Source: Candidatus Methanomethylicaceae archaeon (GTDB taxonomy: Archaea > Thermoproteota > Methanomethylicia > Methanomethylicales > Methanomethylicaceae). From it: a DNA stretch of 64,000 bases. The translations under genes were made by a program, and so were the position numbers. Below the pieces are notes generated by a model. That model was given only the letters and a program-made list of their open reading frames with translations, ran no database searches and was not told where the DNA came from. This document shows, one piece after another, positions 16,670 through 25,702 of the stretch (positions are counted from its first letter, which is position 1; each line of letters starts with the position of its first letter). Location of the stretch: positions 1 to 64,000 of the forward strand of contig JACTUC010000007.1 in NCBI GenBank assembly GCA_015660995.1, written 5' to 3'.

Positions 16670-17560
16670 ATGAGCTTCCAGAAGATTTTCATAGTTGGCG
16701 CCGGCGCAATAGGCAGCTGTTACGGTGCCTTTTTATCAAGAGAATATGATGTGACCTTAATTGGAACTCGATCTCATGTAGATGCTATCAATTCGCATGG
16801 GCTAATGATTAATGGACACATTGAAGGCAAATTTCAGTTAAAGGCGGAGACTGCTATATCTGAAGTTCCTGCAAATTCGCTGATTGTTTTGACCACAAAG
16901 GCACAGGATGCGGTGAAAACAGCTACAAAGTTGAAACCATTGTTGAGAAATGACACGGTCTTCCTAGTCCTGCAGAATGGGTTAAAAATCAAAGAACTGA
17001 TCCAGGAAGCGATCGGAAACCAAGTTGAGGTTGTGAGAGGTTTGGTTTTGATGGCAGCGGAGTTCTTGGAACCCGGAAAAATTACATTTTGGGAAGGCCC
17101 CACAATAATAGAACGCACAAAAACCGGAGAGAAACTCCAAGCTTTGTTTAAAAAAAGTGGATTGAAAACTAGGCTTACTGCGGACATCAAAAAAGAAGAG
17201 TGGAGTAAATTAGTCGTCAACTGTGTCATAAATCCGTTAACCGCTGTCCTCAGAGTGAGAAACAATGAAATCGACGCACCCCGCCTCAAAGAAATTAGAC
17301 ACAGAATTGTCGAAGAATGCTCTCTTGTAGCAGAGGCGGAAGGAATACATTTCGAGCACGGCTTGGAAACTGAAATAGACTGCAAGATTAAAGGTTACAC
17401 CAACTACTCTTCAATGTATCAAGACGTCGTGAAGGGCAATAGGACCGAAATTAGCTTTTTAAACGCAAAAATCGTTGAACTAGGAAGGAAACATGGCATT
17501 AGAACACCGGTTAATGAAACATTGGTGGGTTTAATCAGATTCTTGGAGGCAAAGAAGTGA
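16670..17560 (+). CDS. panE: 2-dehydropantoate 2-reductase (ketopantoate reductase)
   Basis: PanE reduces ketopantoate to pantoate with NADPH. The N-terminal Rossmann motif is IFIVGAGAIGSCYGAF, and the catalytic Lys region is KKEEWSKLVVNCVINPLTA near residue 180. It has 296 residues, as usual. It follows the synthetase after 32 bases and overlaps panB by GTGA. The gene is visibly AT-richer than the three CoA genes upstream (frequent AAA, GAA and ATT codons), which hints at a different origin for the panE-panB pair. Confidence 0.92.
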   Translation: MSFQKIFIVGAGAIGSCYGAFLSREYDVTLIGTRSHVDAINSHGLMINGHIEGKFQLKAETAISEVPANSLIVLTTKAQDAVKTATKLKPLLRNDTVFLVLQNGLKIKELIQEAIGNQVEVVRGLVLMAAEFLEPGKITFWEGPTIIERTKTGEKLQALFKKSGLKTRLTADIKKEEWSKLVVNCVINPLTAVLRVRNNEIDAPRLKEIRHRIVEECSLVAEAEGIHFEHGLETEIDCKIKGYTNYSSMYQDVVKGNRTEISFLNAKIVELGRKHGIRTPVNETLVGLIRFLEAKK

Positions 17561-18324
17561 AACTCTACGAGTTCAGGAATCGAAAAGGTAAAGAAAAAAT
17601 AATTATGTTAACGGCCTACGACTATCAAATCGCCAAAATACTCGACGAAGAGGTAATTGACATGATTCTCGTTGGTGACAGCCTAGGAATGGTTATGCAG
17701 GGTTACGCAGACACCAAGAGTGTGACAATGGAAGACATGCTGTATCATACTCGAGCCGTGGCTAGAGGAGTCAAAAAGACGCCCATAATTGTAGACATGC
17801 CCCTTAACAGTGACTCCACCATCGAGGACGCTTTGAGAAATGCAAAAAGCTTTTTGGATGCTGGGGCGCACGGAGTTAAAATCGAAGGAAACAAAACTAA
17901 GGTAATCAAAGCCCTGATAAGCGACGGAATTCCCGTGATGGGCCACATTGGACTCTTGCCACAGACAGCCCTCAGCTACCGAGTGAGGGGTAAAGCACCC
18001 AAAGACGCTCAAAAAATCCTCCAAGACGCTGTGCAGCTGGACAAACTAGGCGTGTTCACCATGGTCTTAGAATCAATACCTGAAGGCTTGGCCAAACAAA
18101 TTACCAAAGCCGTAGATGCTCCAACCATAGGAATCGGTGCTGGAAAACACTGCGATGGGCAAGTCTTAGTGATAAATGACATGCTGGGACTTGATCTGAC
18201 CTTCAGCCCGAAGTATGTCAAGAGGTATGCCAACCTGAACCAAATAATAAAGAAGGCGGTCGAGGACTTTAGACAAGAGGTAAGAGGTGGAGAATATCCC
18301 AACTATGAACACACCTATCACTGA
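17557..18324 (+). CDS. panB: 3-methyl-2-oxobutanoate hydroxymethyltransferase (ketopantoate hydroxymethyltransferase)
   Basis: PanB makes ketopantoate from 2-oxoisovalerate and methylenetetrahydrofolate or its archaeal analogue. Signatures: ILVGDSLGMVMQGY (metal-binding Asp), VKIEGNKTKVIKALI, HIGLLPQ and GIGAGKHCDGQVLVINDMLG. It starts with GTG overlapping the panE stop (GTGA). At 255 residues it is slightly short but complete. It shares the AT-rich composition of panE. With panE it completes the route from valine metabolism to CoA precursors. Confidence 0.94.
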   Translation: MKLYEFRNRKGKEKIIMLTAYDYQIAKILDEEVIDMILVGDSLGMVMQGYADTKSVTMEDMLYHTRAVARGVKKTPIIVDMPLNSDSTIEDALRNAKSFLDAGAHGVKIEGNKTKVIKALISDGIPVMGHIGLLPQTALSYRVRGKAPKDAQKILQDAVQLDKLGVFTMVLESIPEGLAKQITKAVDAPTIGIGAGKHCDGQVLVINDMLGLDLTFSPKYVKRYANLNQIIKKAVEDFRQEVRGGEYPNYEHTYH

Positions 18325-18362
18325 CCATGTTGGAGTTAAAACTGGTTACATAAACTTCAATA

Positions 18363-18563
18363 AAAAACACGACCATCAACTCTGGGATTCCTAGGGCATT
18401 CGTTGACAACTTCATCGGTTTCTGGATATCCTCACTCCCAGGCGTCACGCTCCCCATAGTAACGATCACCGCTCTCTCAGCGGCTCTGGTCGCCGCCCTT
18501 ACTAGATTCTGTCCAACTGTCTTGACCAAGTGGGGCTCCAAAGCTGGTGTTGCAAAACTATAA
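18363..18563 (+). pseudogene. Orphan fragment of a membrane protein, no start codon
   Basis: In the 406-base gap between panB and argG, this frame is open and reads like the N-terminal part of a membrane protein: FVDNFIGFWISSLPG, then TLPIVTITALSAALVAALTR. It has no ATG, GTG or TTG before the hydrophobic part and a stop at 18561. It resembles the first helix region of archaeal DUF106/EMC3-like insertases, but that is a weak match by eye. The rest of the gap is AT-rich and holds the argG promoter. Confidence 0.4.
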
Positions 18564-18674
18564 GCAATAAAGGATGACGTTAGGGCGTGTAGCCCTTTGC
18601 AACTGATATATAACAGATCATTATATCTCAACTATTAACAATTAAATTACCATTAAGAAAAGACTTATTACATA

Positions 18675-18684
18675 CATTTATAAT
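18675..18684 (+). promoter_or_regulatory. TATA-like element of argG
   Basis: ATTTATAATC lies in a strongly AT-rich stretch about 50 bases before the argG ATG. A ribosome-binding site, GGTGGT, follows about 7 bases before the ATG, so the transcript has a leader. Confidence 0.45.
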
Positions 18685-18730
18685 CTATTTTTCTGCAAAA
18701 TATTAAAGAATAATAAATGGTGGTTTTAAA

Positions 18731-19933
18731 ATGTCAGATATTAAAAAAATAGCTCTTGCATATTCGGGTGGTTTGGACACCTCTGTCGCCATCAAGTGGC
18801 TGGGGGACAAGTACCACGCCAAAATTGTGACAGTGACCGTGAATCTCGGGCAGGGTGAAGACTTCAAGAAGATCGGCGATAAGGCGCTGATGGTGGGAGC
18901 TGAGAACCACTATACCATCGACTGCAGGGAGGAATTCGCAAAGTCTTACATATTCCCATCCATAAGGGCAAATGGCCTTTATGAGGGGAAGTACCCAATA
19001 TCCACCTCGCTAGGTAGGCCTTTGATCGCTAGGAAGCTTGTGGAGGTCGCGCACAAGGAGGGTTGCGACGCTGTGGCCCACGGCTGCACAGGCAAGGGTA
19101 ATGACCAGCTGAGGATTGAGATCTCTGCGAAAGCGCTCGATCCTGATCTGAAGATGCTCGCACCCACAAGGAACTGGGGGATGAGCAGGGATCAGGAGGT
19201 GGAGTACGCGAAGAAGTACAACATCCCCGTCTCAAAGGCAGCCAAAAAGTACAGCATAGACCAGAACCTCTGGGGGCGATCCATAGAGAGCGGTCCGCTG
19301 GAGAACCCATGGAACAGCCCTGAGGACGATGGTTGGGAGTGGACAAAATCCCCCGAAGCGGCGCCGGATAAGCCTACGGTCCTTGAGATCGCGTTCAAGG
19401 ACGGGGTGCCTGTGGCGCTGGACGGGAAGAAGATGCCGCCGATCGAGCTCATCAATATGGTCAACAAGGTAGCGGGGGAGAACGGCGTAGGCAGGATAGA
19501 CCACATGGAGGACAGGATAGTTGGCATAAAGTCGCGCGAGACCTACGAGTGCCCGGCAGCTGTCACCATAATTGAGGCGCACAGAGACCTGGAGAAGCTG
19601 ATCCTAAACAGGCACGAACTGACCTTCAAGAAGCTGGTTGACGACCAGTGGACCTTCATGGTCTACGCCGGTCTCTGGGAAGACCCGCTGAGGGAGGACC
19701 TGGATGCCTTCATAAACAAGACCAGCGGGCGCATCGAGGGGCGGGTCAAGGTAAAGCTCTACAAGGGTTCGATGATGGTTGTGGGTCGGGAATCCCCGTA
19801 CTCGGTCTACGATTTTAAGACAGCGACCTATGACTCCTCGTCGACGTTCGACCAGACCCTCTCGAACGGCTTCGTCCCACTGTGGGGTCTCCCGACGGTG
19901 GTCTCCAGGAAGGTAATGTCAAAGAAGCAGTGA
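18731..19933 (+). CDS. argG: Argininosuccinate synthase
   Basis: ArgG joins citrulline and aspartate with ATP in arginine synthesis. The P-loop AYSGGLDTSVAIKWL is at the N-terminus, with STSLGRPLIARK and GCTGKGNDQLR following. It has 400 residues, the normal length. ATG 18731 has GGTGGT upstream. argH follows after 6 bases, so the two form an operon. Confidence 0.96.
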   Translation: MSDIKKIALAYSGGLDTSVAIKWLGDKYHAKIVTVTVNLGQGEDFKKIGDKALMVGAENHYTIDCREEFAKSYIFPSIRANGLYEGKYPISTSLGRPLIARKLVEVAHKEGCDAVAHGCTGKGNDQLRIEISAKALDPDLKMLAPTRNWGMSRDQEVEYAKKYNIPVSKAAKKYSIDQNLWGRSIESGPLENPWNSPEDDGWEWTKSPEAAPDKPTVLEIAFKDGVPVALDGKKMPPIELINMVNKVAGENGVGRIDHMEDRIVGIKSRETYECPAAVTIIEAHRDLEKLILNRHELTFKKLVDDQWTFMVYAGLWEDPLREDLDAFINKTSGRIEGRVKVKLYKGSMMVVGRESPYSVYDFKTATYDSSSTFDQTLSNGFVPLWGLPTVVSRKVMSKKQ

Positions 19934-19939
19934 TGGCCA

Positions 19940-21406
19940 TTGAAGATCACGCGTGGCGGTCGCCTCTTTGGGGATCTTACTGAGGATGTGGCGAAGCTCA
20001 CCTCATCGTCCGAGCACGACCTCTACATCGCCAACGCTGTCATCGAGATAAACCTGGCTTACGTAGCCGTCCTCTCAAAGAGTGGCCTCATCAGCATGGA
20101 GGAGGAGCGCCTCCTCTCAGGAGCCCTTGAGGGGCTGCTTGGAAAGATAAAGTCCGTGCCCCCGGACATGGAGGACATACACATGGTCATCGAGGAGGAG
20201 GTGACCCGTAAGGTAGGCCATGAGGTCGGAGGAAAGCTCCACACAGGCAAGAGCCGTAATGACCAGGTAGCAACAGCCCTGCGCATGCGCTTGAGGGAAT
20301 TCCTGATAGAGATCTCCGAAGAACTGGTAGACCTACAGGAAGTCCTCCTCGAGAAAGCCTCCTCAAACACAAAGGTCGTGATGCCCGGATTCACCCACCT
20401 CCAGCACGCGCAGCCAGTGACCGTCGCTCACTACCTCCTTGCGCACCACGATGCTTTCGCAAGGGATCTGGAGAGAATCTCATCCTGCTACTCAAGAGTG
20501 AACCGATCGCCGATGGGATCCGCGGCCCTGGCTGGCACAGGGTTCAAGATCGACAGGAGGCTGCTGGCTGGTTTTCTGGGCTTCGATGGCCTCGTCGAGA
20601 ACACCATGGATGCCGTTGCCTCGAGGGACTTTGCCCTCGAGGCGGTCTCGTCCCTCTCTATACTAATGCTGAACGCCAGCAGGCTCGCCGAGGAGGTGGT
20701 GATATGGTCCTCCTATGAGTACGGCTACATAGACCTACCCGACGATCACTCCTCGACAAGCAGCATTATGCCCCAGAAGAAGAACCCCGTGACCTCCGAG
20801 ATACTGAGGGCAAAGTCGGGCGATGTGTTCGGGGCTTTGACATCGATGGCAATCATAATGAAGGGGCTCCCGCTCGCCTACAACCTCGACATGCAGGAGG
20901 TTACACCTCACATGTGGCGGGCCTGCGGGGGTACCTCCCTGTCGCTGAGGGTCTTGACAGACCTTGTACGGAAGATGAAGTTCAATGAGAAGCGGCTTGG
21001 CGAAGCTGTCCGCAAAGACTTCTCCGTGGCGACGGAGCTTGCCGATCTCTTGGTTAGGGAGGGCGGGTTGCCTTTCAGGAAAGCCCACAATGCCGTCGGC
21101 GCCATAGTGCGCAAGCTGAGCCGTTCCTCCACCTCGCTGACCGAGGAGAAGCCAGAGGCACTCTCCAAGATGATCCTTGAGGAGTCAGGCGTGAAGGTTA
21201 AGGCAAGCTCGATAAAAAGAGCTGTGGAGCCCGTGAGCAACGTGAATATAAGGGCGACTATTGGCGGCCCCTCTCCAGGTGAGGTCGTGCGCATGATTAC
21301 TGAAAGGAAGATCTCTCTAAGCCAAAGCCGCAGAGATATTCAAAAGAGAGTTGCCGCCTTGGACGCTAGTGGGAAGTCTATGCGCCAGGCTCTGAAGGCT
21401 CCCTAA
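19940..21406 (+). CDS. argH: Argininosuccinate lyase
   Basis: ArgH splits argininosuccinate into arginine and fumarate. The fumarase/aspartase superfamily signature SSIMPQKKNP is present near residue 275, and HTGKSRNDQVAT near 100. The TTG at 19940 is the first start possible, as argG's stop lies 6 bases upstream in frame, and it gives the expected N-terminus RGGRLFG. The length of 488 is normal. Its last 29 bases overlap a convergent small gene. Confidence 0.95.
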   Translation: MKITRGGRLFGDLTEDVAKLTSSSEHDLYIANAVIEINLAYVAVLSKSGLISMEEERLLSGALEGLLGKIKSVPPDMEDIHMVIEEEVTRKVGHEVGGKLHTGKSRNDQVATALRMRLREFLIEISEELVDLQEVLLEKASSNTKVVMPGFTHLQHAQPVTVAHYLLAHHDAFARDLERISSCYSRVNRSPMGSAALAGTGFKIDRRLLAGFLGFDGLVENTMDAVASRDFALEAVSSLSILMLNASRLAEEVVIWSSYEYGYIDLPDDHSSTSSIMPQKKNPVTSEILRAKSGDVFGALTSMAIIMKGLPLAYNLDMQEVTPHMWRACGGTSLSLRVLTDLVRKMKFNEKRLGEAVRKDFSVATELADLLVREGGLPFRKAHNAVGAIVRKLSRSSTSLTEEKPEALSKMILEESGVKVKASSIKRAVEPVSNVNIRATIGGPSPGEVVRMITERKISLSQSRRDIQKRVAALDASGKSMRQALKAP

Positions 21407-21638
21407 TACCCTCTTTTATCGCGTACTCCGCTACTTCTCTCACCCAAGCCCCCGTCATTTCATTGCTGGAAATCCCTTCAAGGTACTGCTCCCAGGTGAA
21501 CCCCTTCCTCTCCTTCCAGACCTTGTAATGCTTGACCAGCCTCCTGAATGCCTCCCTGTGGTAGCGGCAGAGGGCATCATCACTTGGTCTTCTGCAAATC
21601 TGGCAGTTGCATTCCTTCCTTTGATGGACATTTGTCAT
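21378..21638 (-). CDS. Small cysteine-containing protein overlapping the 3' end of topA
   Basis: An 86-residue protein starting at ATG 21638 (MTNVHQRK), 58 bases inside topA on the same strand. The N-terminal part holds CNCQICRRPSDDALCRYH, a likely zinc site of the treble-clef sort; the rest is helical with aromatic residues (WKERKGFTWEQYLEG). Its end also overlaps the convergent argH. The regular Cys/His pattern and the position behind topA argue that it is real. Function unknown; a nucleic-acid-binding partner of topoisomerase is a guess. Confidence 0.6.
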   Translation of the reverse strand: MTNVHQRKECNCQICRRPSDDALCRYHREAFRRLVKHYKVWKERKGFTWEQYLEGISSNEMTGAWVREVAEYAIKEGIREPSEPGA

Positions 21639-23673
21639 TGATGCACAACCTCCATACCCTGTAACCGTAACCCCTGATCTCGACAATGGGCAACCCGCAC
21701 GCCTTGCAGGTCTCTTTGGTCGCCTTTAGCTTCCCCCTCTGGGGTAGAGGCAGCGAGAACCTGCAGCCATTTGAGTAGTTGCTGCAGCCAACAAACCTCT
21801 TTCCCGTCCTCCTCGAATACACCACGGTGAGGCTGCCGCTGGCGCAGCTCGGGCACTTGCCTAGGACCGCCTTCTTATCCTTCAAAAAGTTCATGACCTT
21901 CAGCAGCTCTTCTCCGATGTCATCGTAGTCCTCAATTATCTTCTCGAAGAGAGGTTTAAGCTCCTCCAGCGCTTCATCTATGACCTCTTTTGGCTCCTTT
22001 GTGCCCAGCTCGATTGCGTCCATGTCGTTGCCCAGCTTCTTGGTCATGTCAACCTTCGTTAGCTCCGGGAAGAACTTTCTGAGAATAGAAAGGACCGACA
22101 TACCCAGGTCCGTAACCTCAATCCTCCCGCCCTCTATGTACTTGCGCCTGTATAGTGTGTCTAGAATGTCCGCCCTCGTGGCCTTTGTCCCGAGGTTGTT
22201 CCTCTCCATGATGTAAAGGATGCTGCTGGGATTGAACCTAGGCAGCGGTGCCGTGAATCTGTCCTCGACCCAAACCCTGCTCATAATAACCTCTTCGCCT
22301 GCCCTTACATCAGGTATTCTTGTTTCCCTTATTGCAGCGTACGGGGAATACGCCCTCATCCAGCCCTCGGACGTTACGCTCTCCCCCCTCACCATGAATA
22401 GGTCCTCCTTGCCGCACCTGATCGTGATCGCAGTCAGCTTCCTGGATGAGTAGTCGCCGAAGGTGGCGAGAAACCTCTTGACTATAAGATCGAAGAGGTT
22501 GTACTCGTCCCTTCCTAGCCTCGCCTCAGGGGATTTGCCCGTGGGGTGGATTGCTGGATGTGCGGGGTCTGTCTTTATCCCCTCCCTTGGCCTCAGGGGC
22601 CTGCCGGAGGAGAGTATCTCACTGGCGAGCCCTCCATAGCTAGTGCTCCTCGCCAACCTCTCGAGTATGCTCCTCAGCCCAAGCGTCCGTGGGAGCTTTT
22701 GGCTCGAAGTCCTCGGGTATGATATGAGGGCACCAAGGTAAAGCCTCTCGGCCAGCTTCTGAGTCGTGGATGGGCTGAACCTGAAGACCCTAAATGCTTC
22801 CCTCTGAAGTGTGCCGAGGTCGAACGGGAACGGCGGCGGGATAATCGCCTCCTTCACATCAACCTTCTCAATTACCCCCTCCTTGCCGTTGCACCTGGCT
22901 GCTACCTGGCTGGCCTTGTCCTGCGACGATATCTGCTTCAACCTGTACGCCGCAGGGAACTTTGAGCCCCCTAGCTCTGCCTCCGCCCCTATGACCCAGA
23001 ATGGGTCTGGGACGTGGAGATTAATTCCAAGCTCCCTCTTGTAGAGTATGTTGAGCGTCGGGCTCTGCACCCTACCCGCGCTCAGGACGTCAAACCTCCC
23101 AGAAATCCTACTCAACGCATCCATTAGTGCTCTGGAGACGTTTATCCCGAAGATCCAGTCTAACTCGTGTCTTACTTTGCCGGCGTTTATGACGTTGAAG
23201 TCGAGTGTGCTCATCATCTTCTCATAGGCTGCAACGAGGTCTGTCACCGTCAGAGTCGAGAACTTCATCCGCATAGCCCTTGCGTCCGCCCCGTCGCAGG
23301 CGTGTTTCAGTATCATGTATGCAATTAGGCTCCCCTCGGTATCGAAGTCGCAGGCGCTTACGAAGGAGTCAGCCTCCTTGGCAAGCTTCGAGATGGTGGC
23401 AATCCATGCACCCATCCTCCTTGAACCCTTCTCCACCTCACTTATGGGCGCCCAACCAATGTCGAAGACTGGGAAACTCCACCCAGTGCTGAGCTGCTTG
23501 ACCGTATAAAGGTGGCCCAGTGCTGGAACCACAAGGATGTCCTTTTCGCCACGCTTGAACCTGTAGGTCGGCACAGCTCCGACCCGCTTCCTGCTGACCC
23601 TGCCTTCGCTGAGGGCGTAGGAGATCTTCTCGGCGGCGCTGGGCTTCTCGCAGAGGATGAGCTGGTACGCCAT
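21580..23673 (-). CDS. topA: DNA topoisomerase I, type IA
   Basis: A 697-residue type IA topoisomerase, relaxing negative supercoils by single-strand passage. The N-terminal TOPRIM domain includes LILCEKPSAAEKI and DFDTEGSLIAYMIL; the catalytic tyrosine is in LISYPRTSSQK near residue 315; and two C4 zinc ribbons end the protein (CPSCASGSL...CSNYSNGC and CKACGLPI...CINDKCP). ATG 23673 has AT-rich upstream sequence suited to a leaderless or short-leader transcript. It is divergent from the membrane protein at 23715. Confidence 0.95.
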   Translation of the reverse strand: MAYQLILCEKPSAAEKISYALSEGRVSRKRVGAVPTYRFKRGEKDILVVPALGHLYTVKQLSTGWSFPVFDIGWAPISEVEKGSRRMGAWIATISKLAKEADSFVSACDFDTEGSLIAYMILKHACDGADARAMRMKFSTLTVTDLVAAYEKMMSTLDFNVINAGKVRHELDWIFGINVSRALMDALSRISGRFDVLSAGRVQSPTLNILYKRELGINLHVPDPFWVIGAEAELGGSKFPAAYRLKQISSQDKASQVAARCNGKEGVIEKVDVKEAIIPPPFPFDLGTLQREAFRVFRFSPSTTQKLAERLYLGALISYPRTSSQKLPRTLGLRSILERLARSTSYGGLASEILSSGRPLRPREGIKTDPAHPAIHPTGKSPEARLGRDEYNLFDLIVKRFLATFGDYSSRKLTAITIRCGKEDLFMVRGESVTSEGWMRAYSPYAAIRETRIPDVRAGEEVIMSRVWVEDRFTAPLPRFNPSSILYIMERNNLGTKATRADILDTLYRRKYIEGGRIEVTDLGMSVLSILRKFFPELTKVDMTKKLGNDMDAIELGTKEPKEVIDEALEELKPLFEKIIEDYDDIGEELLKVMNFLKDKKAVLGKCPSCASGSLTVVYSRRTGKRFVGCSNYSNGCRFSLPLPQRGKLKATKETCKACGLPIVEIRGYGYRVWRLCINDKCPSKEGMQLPDLQKTK

Positions 23674-23714
23674 TTATCTCAAAGCTTATTATAAAAGCTA
23701 CGATATTAAATCCT

Positions 23715-24254
23715 GTGCCTTCACTAAGCGGGATAAGGTCTAGATTTCTGCTCGCCACCCTCTCCATATTCTATGATGTTGCCTTCGTTGACCGGGTCTG
23801 GACCGATCCAGATTTCATGAGGACCACAATTGGACTCGTGGGGATATTCATCACAGCCTTGGTGGGAATAGCCTATTCTGTCGCCCGCCTAGCATTTGCT
23901 TTGGGCACGTCCCCGCTGGCGGATTCGGTACTCCTCTTGGGGATATTCCTCTTTGTTGTGGGCAGCTGGGGAGGCAGGATAAACATAGGCTTCGACATTG
24001 CCAATTCGAAGGAGACACTGCAGTCAAGGGGAACGGTATTCTGCGTCCTATCAGACACACGGCAATCCTCATCTTTCATCGAGGTTCTCATCAACAAAAC
24101 CCAAGATCCGGCAGCTGGGAATGATTTAAAAGCGTCCGAATGCAATCTGGTATTTGCATCCGAGATCTGGGGTGAGTCCCTCGCCAAGAAAGGCCTCAAC
24201 CTGCTCGGCGAAGTATTTACCAACAGAAATAAAGGTGATGTTATTGCCCGTTAG
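23715..24254 (+). CDS. Uncharacterised membrane-anchored protein
   Basis: A 179-residue protein with two clear hydrophobic segments (about residues 37-60 and 70-90) and a soluble C-terminal half with GSWGGRINIGFD after the second helix. I do not recognise it. Start GTG 23715 is uncertain, because the TATA-like TTATAAAAG near 23690 would put the transcript start right there; ATG 23817 is an alternative that keeps both helices. Its end overlaps the start of the zinc-ribbon gene at 24238. Confidence 0.5.
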   Translation: MPSLSGIRSRFLLATLSIFYDVAFVDRVWTDPDFMRTTIGLVGIFITALVGIAYSVARLAFALGTSPLADSVLLLGIFLFVVGSWGGRINIGFDIANSKETLQSRGTVFCVLSDTRQSSSFIEVLINKTQDPAAGNDLKASECNLVFASEIWGESLAKKGLNLLGEVFTNRNKGDVIAR

Positions 24255-24447
24255 AATTATATGCCGCCAATGTAAGGCCGTACTTTACGAAAACCCCGAG
24301 CTGGTCTCACCCAAGGACATAATCGACAAATATGACTCGAAATGCCCCAAGTGTTCAGCGCCCCTTGACTTCGATGCCACAAGGCTCTCGATCTCGGTGA
24401 GCGAAGGTCAGGAGAGGCATGGGCTCCTCAGGATATTCCAGAAGTAA
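24238..24447 (+). CDS. Small zinc-ribbon protein
   Basis: A 69-residue protein with two CxxC knuckles, IICRQCKAVLYE and SKCPKCSAPLDF, 30 residues apart, the pattern of an archaeal zinc ribbon. ATG 24238 has AGGTG directly upstream and lies inside the end of the previous gene (17-base overlap), suggesting coupling. mptE follows after 21 bases. Function unknown; such proteins often bind RNA, DNA or partner proteins. Confidence 0.75.
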   Translation: MLLPVRIICRQCKAVLYENPELVSPKDIIDKYDSKCPKCSAPLDFDATRLSISVSEGQERHGLLRIFQK

Positions 24448-24468
24448 CACTCTTACAGATGAACAGGT

Positions 24469-25236
24469 TTGGATCTAAACCAATGGATGGAAATTTACAG
24501 GGGGATAGCGCAGCGCCTGTGCCTGGATCCTGCAAGGGACGAAGAATCCACAAGGGTCCTCAATGAAATCCTGAAACATAAGGAGATAGTTTCCGAAGAT
24601 TCTCTCAGGGCGAGGGTGCACGGGCGGGACGTTGCAGTATTCGGCGCTGGGCCCTCCCTCGAAGATGGGATCGATGCGATGCTATCGTCTGGACTATACC
24701 ACAATTTCCTCCACGCAGCAGCTGATGGCGCCGTTACAGCATTCATCGAGCGGGGCAAATGCCCTGAACTGATCTTCTCTGATCTGGATGGCCCTGCCCA
24801 TGATTTGATAAAAGCCAGCAGCTCCGGGAGCTGGATCATTGCCCATGCACACGGGGACAACATTCCCCTTGTGAGGAACCTCATCCCGATGCTGAAGGGT
24901 CGGTTATTGGGCTCGACACAGGTCAACCCCATCCCCCCGCTAGTTCTTGACCTTGGTGGATTCACGGATGGCGACAGGGCGGCCTACTGGGCGGATGGTT
25001 TGGGTGCCTCCCACATGGTCCTCGTTGGCATGGACTTCGGGGAAAAAGTCGGGCGATATTCCAAGGGAGGGTTGACCGGCGAGAGGCTGAAGCGCAAGCT
25101 TGAGAAGCTGAAGATAGGTTCCGAACTGGTCAGCTTACTTGCACGGCGCAGGGAGATACTGAACCTTTCCGCCGCTCCGATCTTAAACGCAAAAACCATT
25201 GATCTTAATGACCTTGCAAAGATCATAAAAAGATAA
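24469..25236 (+). CDS. mptE: 6-hydroxymethyl-7,8-dihydropterin pyrophosphokinase, MptE type
   Basis: The 255-residue protein belongs to the archaeal DUF115/COG1634 family. It activates 6-hydroxymethyl-dihydropterin with ATP for methanopterin- or folate-like cofactors. Conserved parts: AVFGAGPSLEDG near residue 57, then IFSDLDGP, HAHGDN and LVGMDFGEKVG. Start TTG 24469 is preceded by AACAGG; ATG 24487 is an alternative. It follows the zinc-ribbon gene, and an HD protein that could be the preceding pathway enzyme lies at 60984. Confidence 0.85.
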   Translation: MDLNQWMEIYRGIAQRLCLDPARDEESTRVLNEILKHKEIVSEDSLRARVHGRDVAVFGAGPSLEDGIDAMLSSGLYHNFLHAAADGAVTAFIERGKCPELIFSDLDGPAHDLIKASSSGSWIIAHAHGDNIPLVRNLIPMLKGRLLGSTQVNPIPPLVLDLGGFTDGDRAAYWADGLGASHMVLVGMDFGEKVGRYSKGGLTGERLKRKLEKLKIGSELVSLLARRREILNLSAAPILNAKTIDLNDLAKIIKR

Positions 25237-25270
25237 ATCCTACCTCCCCCAATCTCCTCTCTGACCGCAT

Positions 25271-25678
25271 ATGCCAGAATCTATTGTTGTTGGCAGCAGT
25301 GTCATTAAAACGGGGCTCTGTTACGCCAAGACTCACGAGTGGATAAATCTCGACGAATCTCCCTCCACAGTGGGGATATCCGACTACGCCCAGAAGACCC
25401 TTCACGACCTTGTATATGCCGAGCTACCCAAGGTTGGCCAGCTTATCAAGATGGGTACAACCCTCTGCACGCTGGAGTCAATAAAGGCTGTGGCAGAGGT
25501 GTATGCGCCGGTGGATGGTGTTGTTAAAGAGATCAATACCGATCTGAGCGATAGACCCGAACTGATTAACAAGGACCCGTATGGAGCTGGTTGGCTCGTG
25601 AAGTTAGAGGTCAAGGGGGAAAATTCTCTGCTACTGAAGCCCGAGCAGTACGCTGAAATTGTGAAGAATCTTAAGTGA
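25271..25678 (+). CDS. gcvH: Glycine cleavage system H protein
   Basis: GcvH carries the lipoyl arm that shuttles the aminomethyl group in glycine cleavage. The lipoyl-lysine motif ESIKAVAEVYAPVDG is clear, as are YAKTHEWI near the N-terminus and NKDPYGAGWLVKLE. It has 135 residues. No other glycine-cleavage genes are in the window, so it may serve a distant system or lipoate assembly. It converges on the ATP-NAD kinase gene. Confidence 0.93.
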   Translation: MPESIVVGSSVIKTGLCYAKTHEWINLDESPSTVGISDYAQKTLHDLVYAELPKVGQLIKMGTTLCTLESIKAVAEVYAPVDGVVKEINTDLSDRPELINKDPYGAGWLVKLEVKGENSLLLKPEQYAEIVKNLK

Positions 25679-25702
25679 TCTGGCTCTTTCTTGGTTTTCA
25701 GT

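Noticed and set aside
18269-18631. Minus-strand frame of 120 codons between panB and argG
   Set aside because: The plus strand of the same stretch reads as a membrane-protein fragment with better residue patterns.
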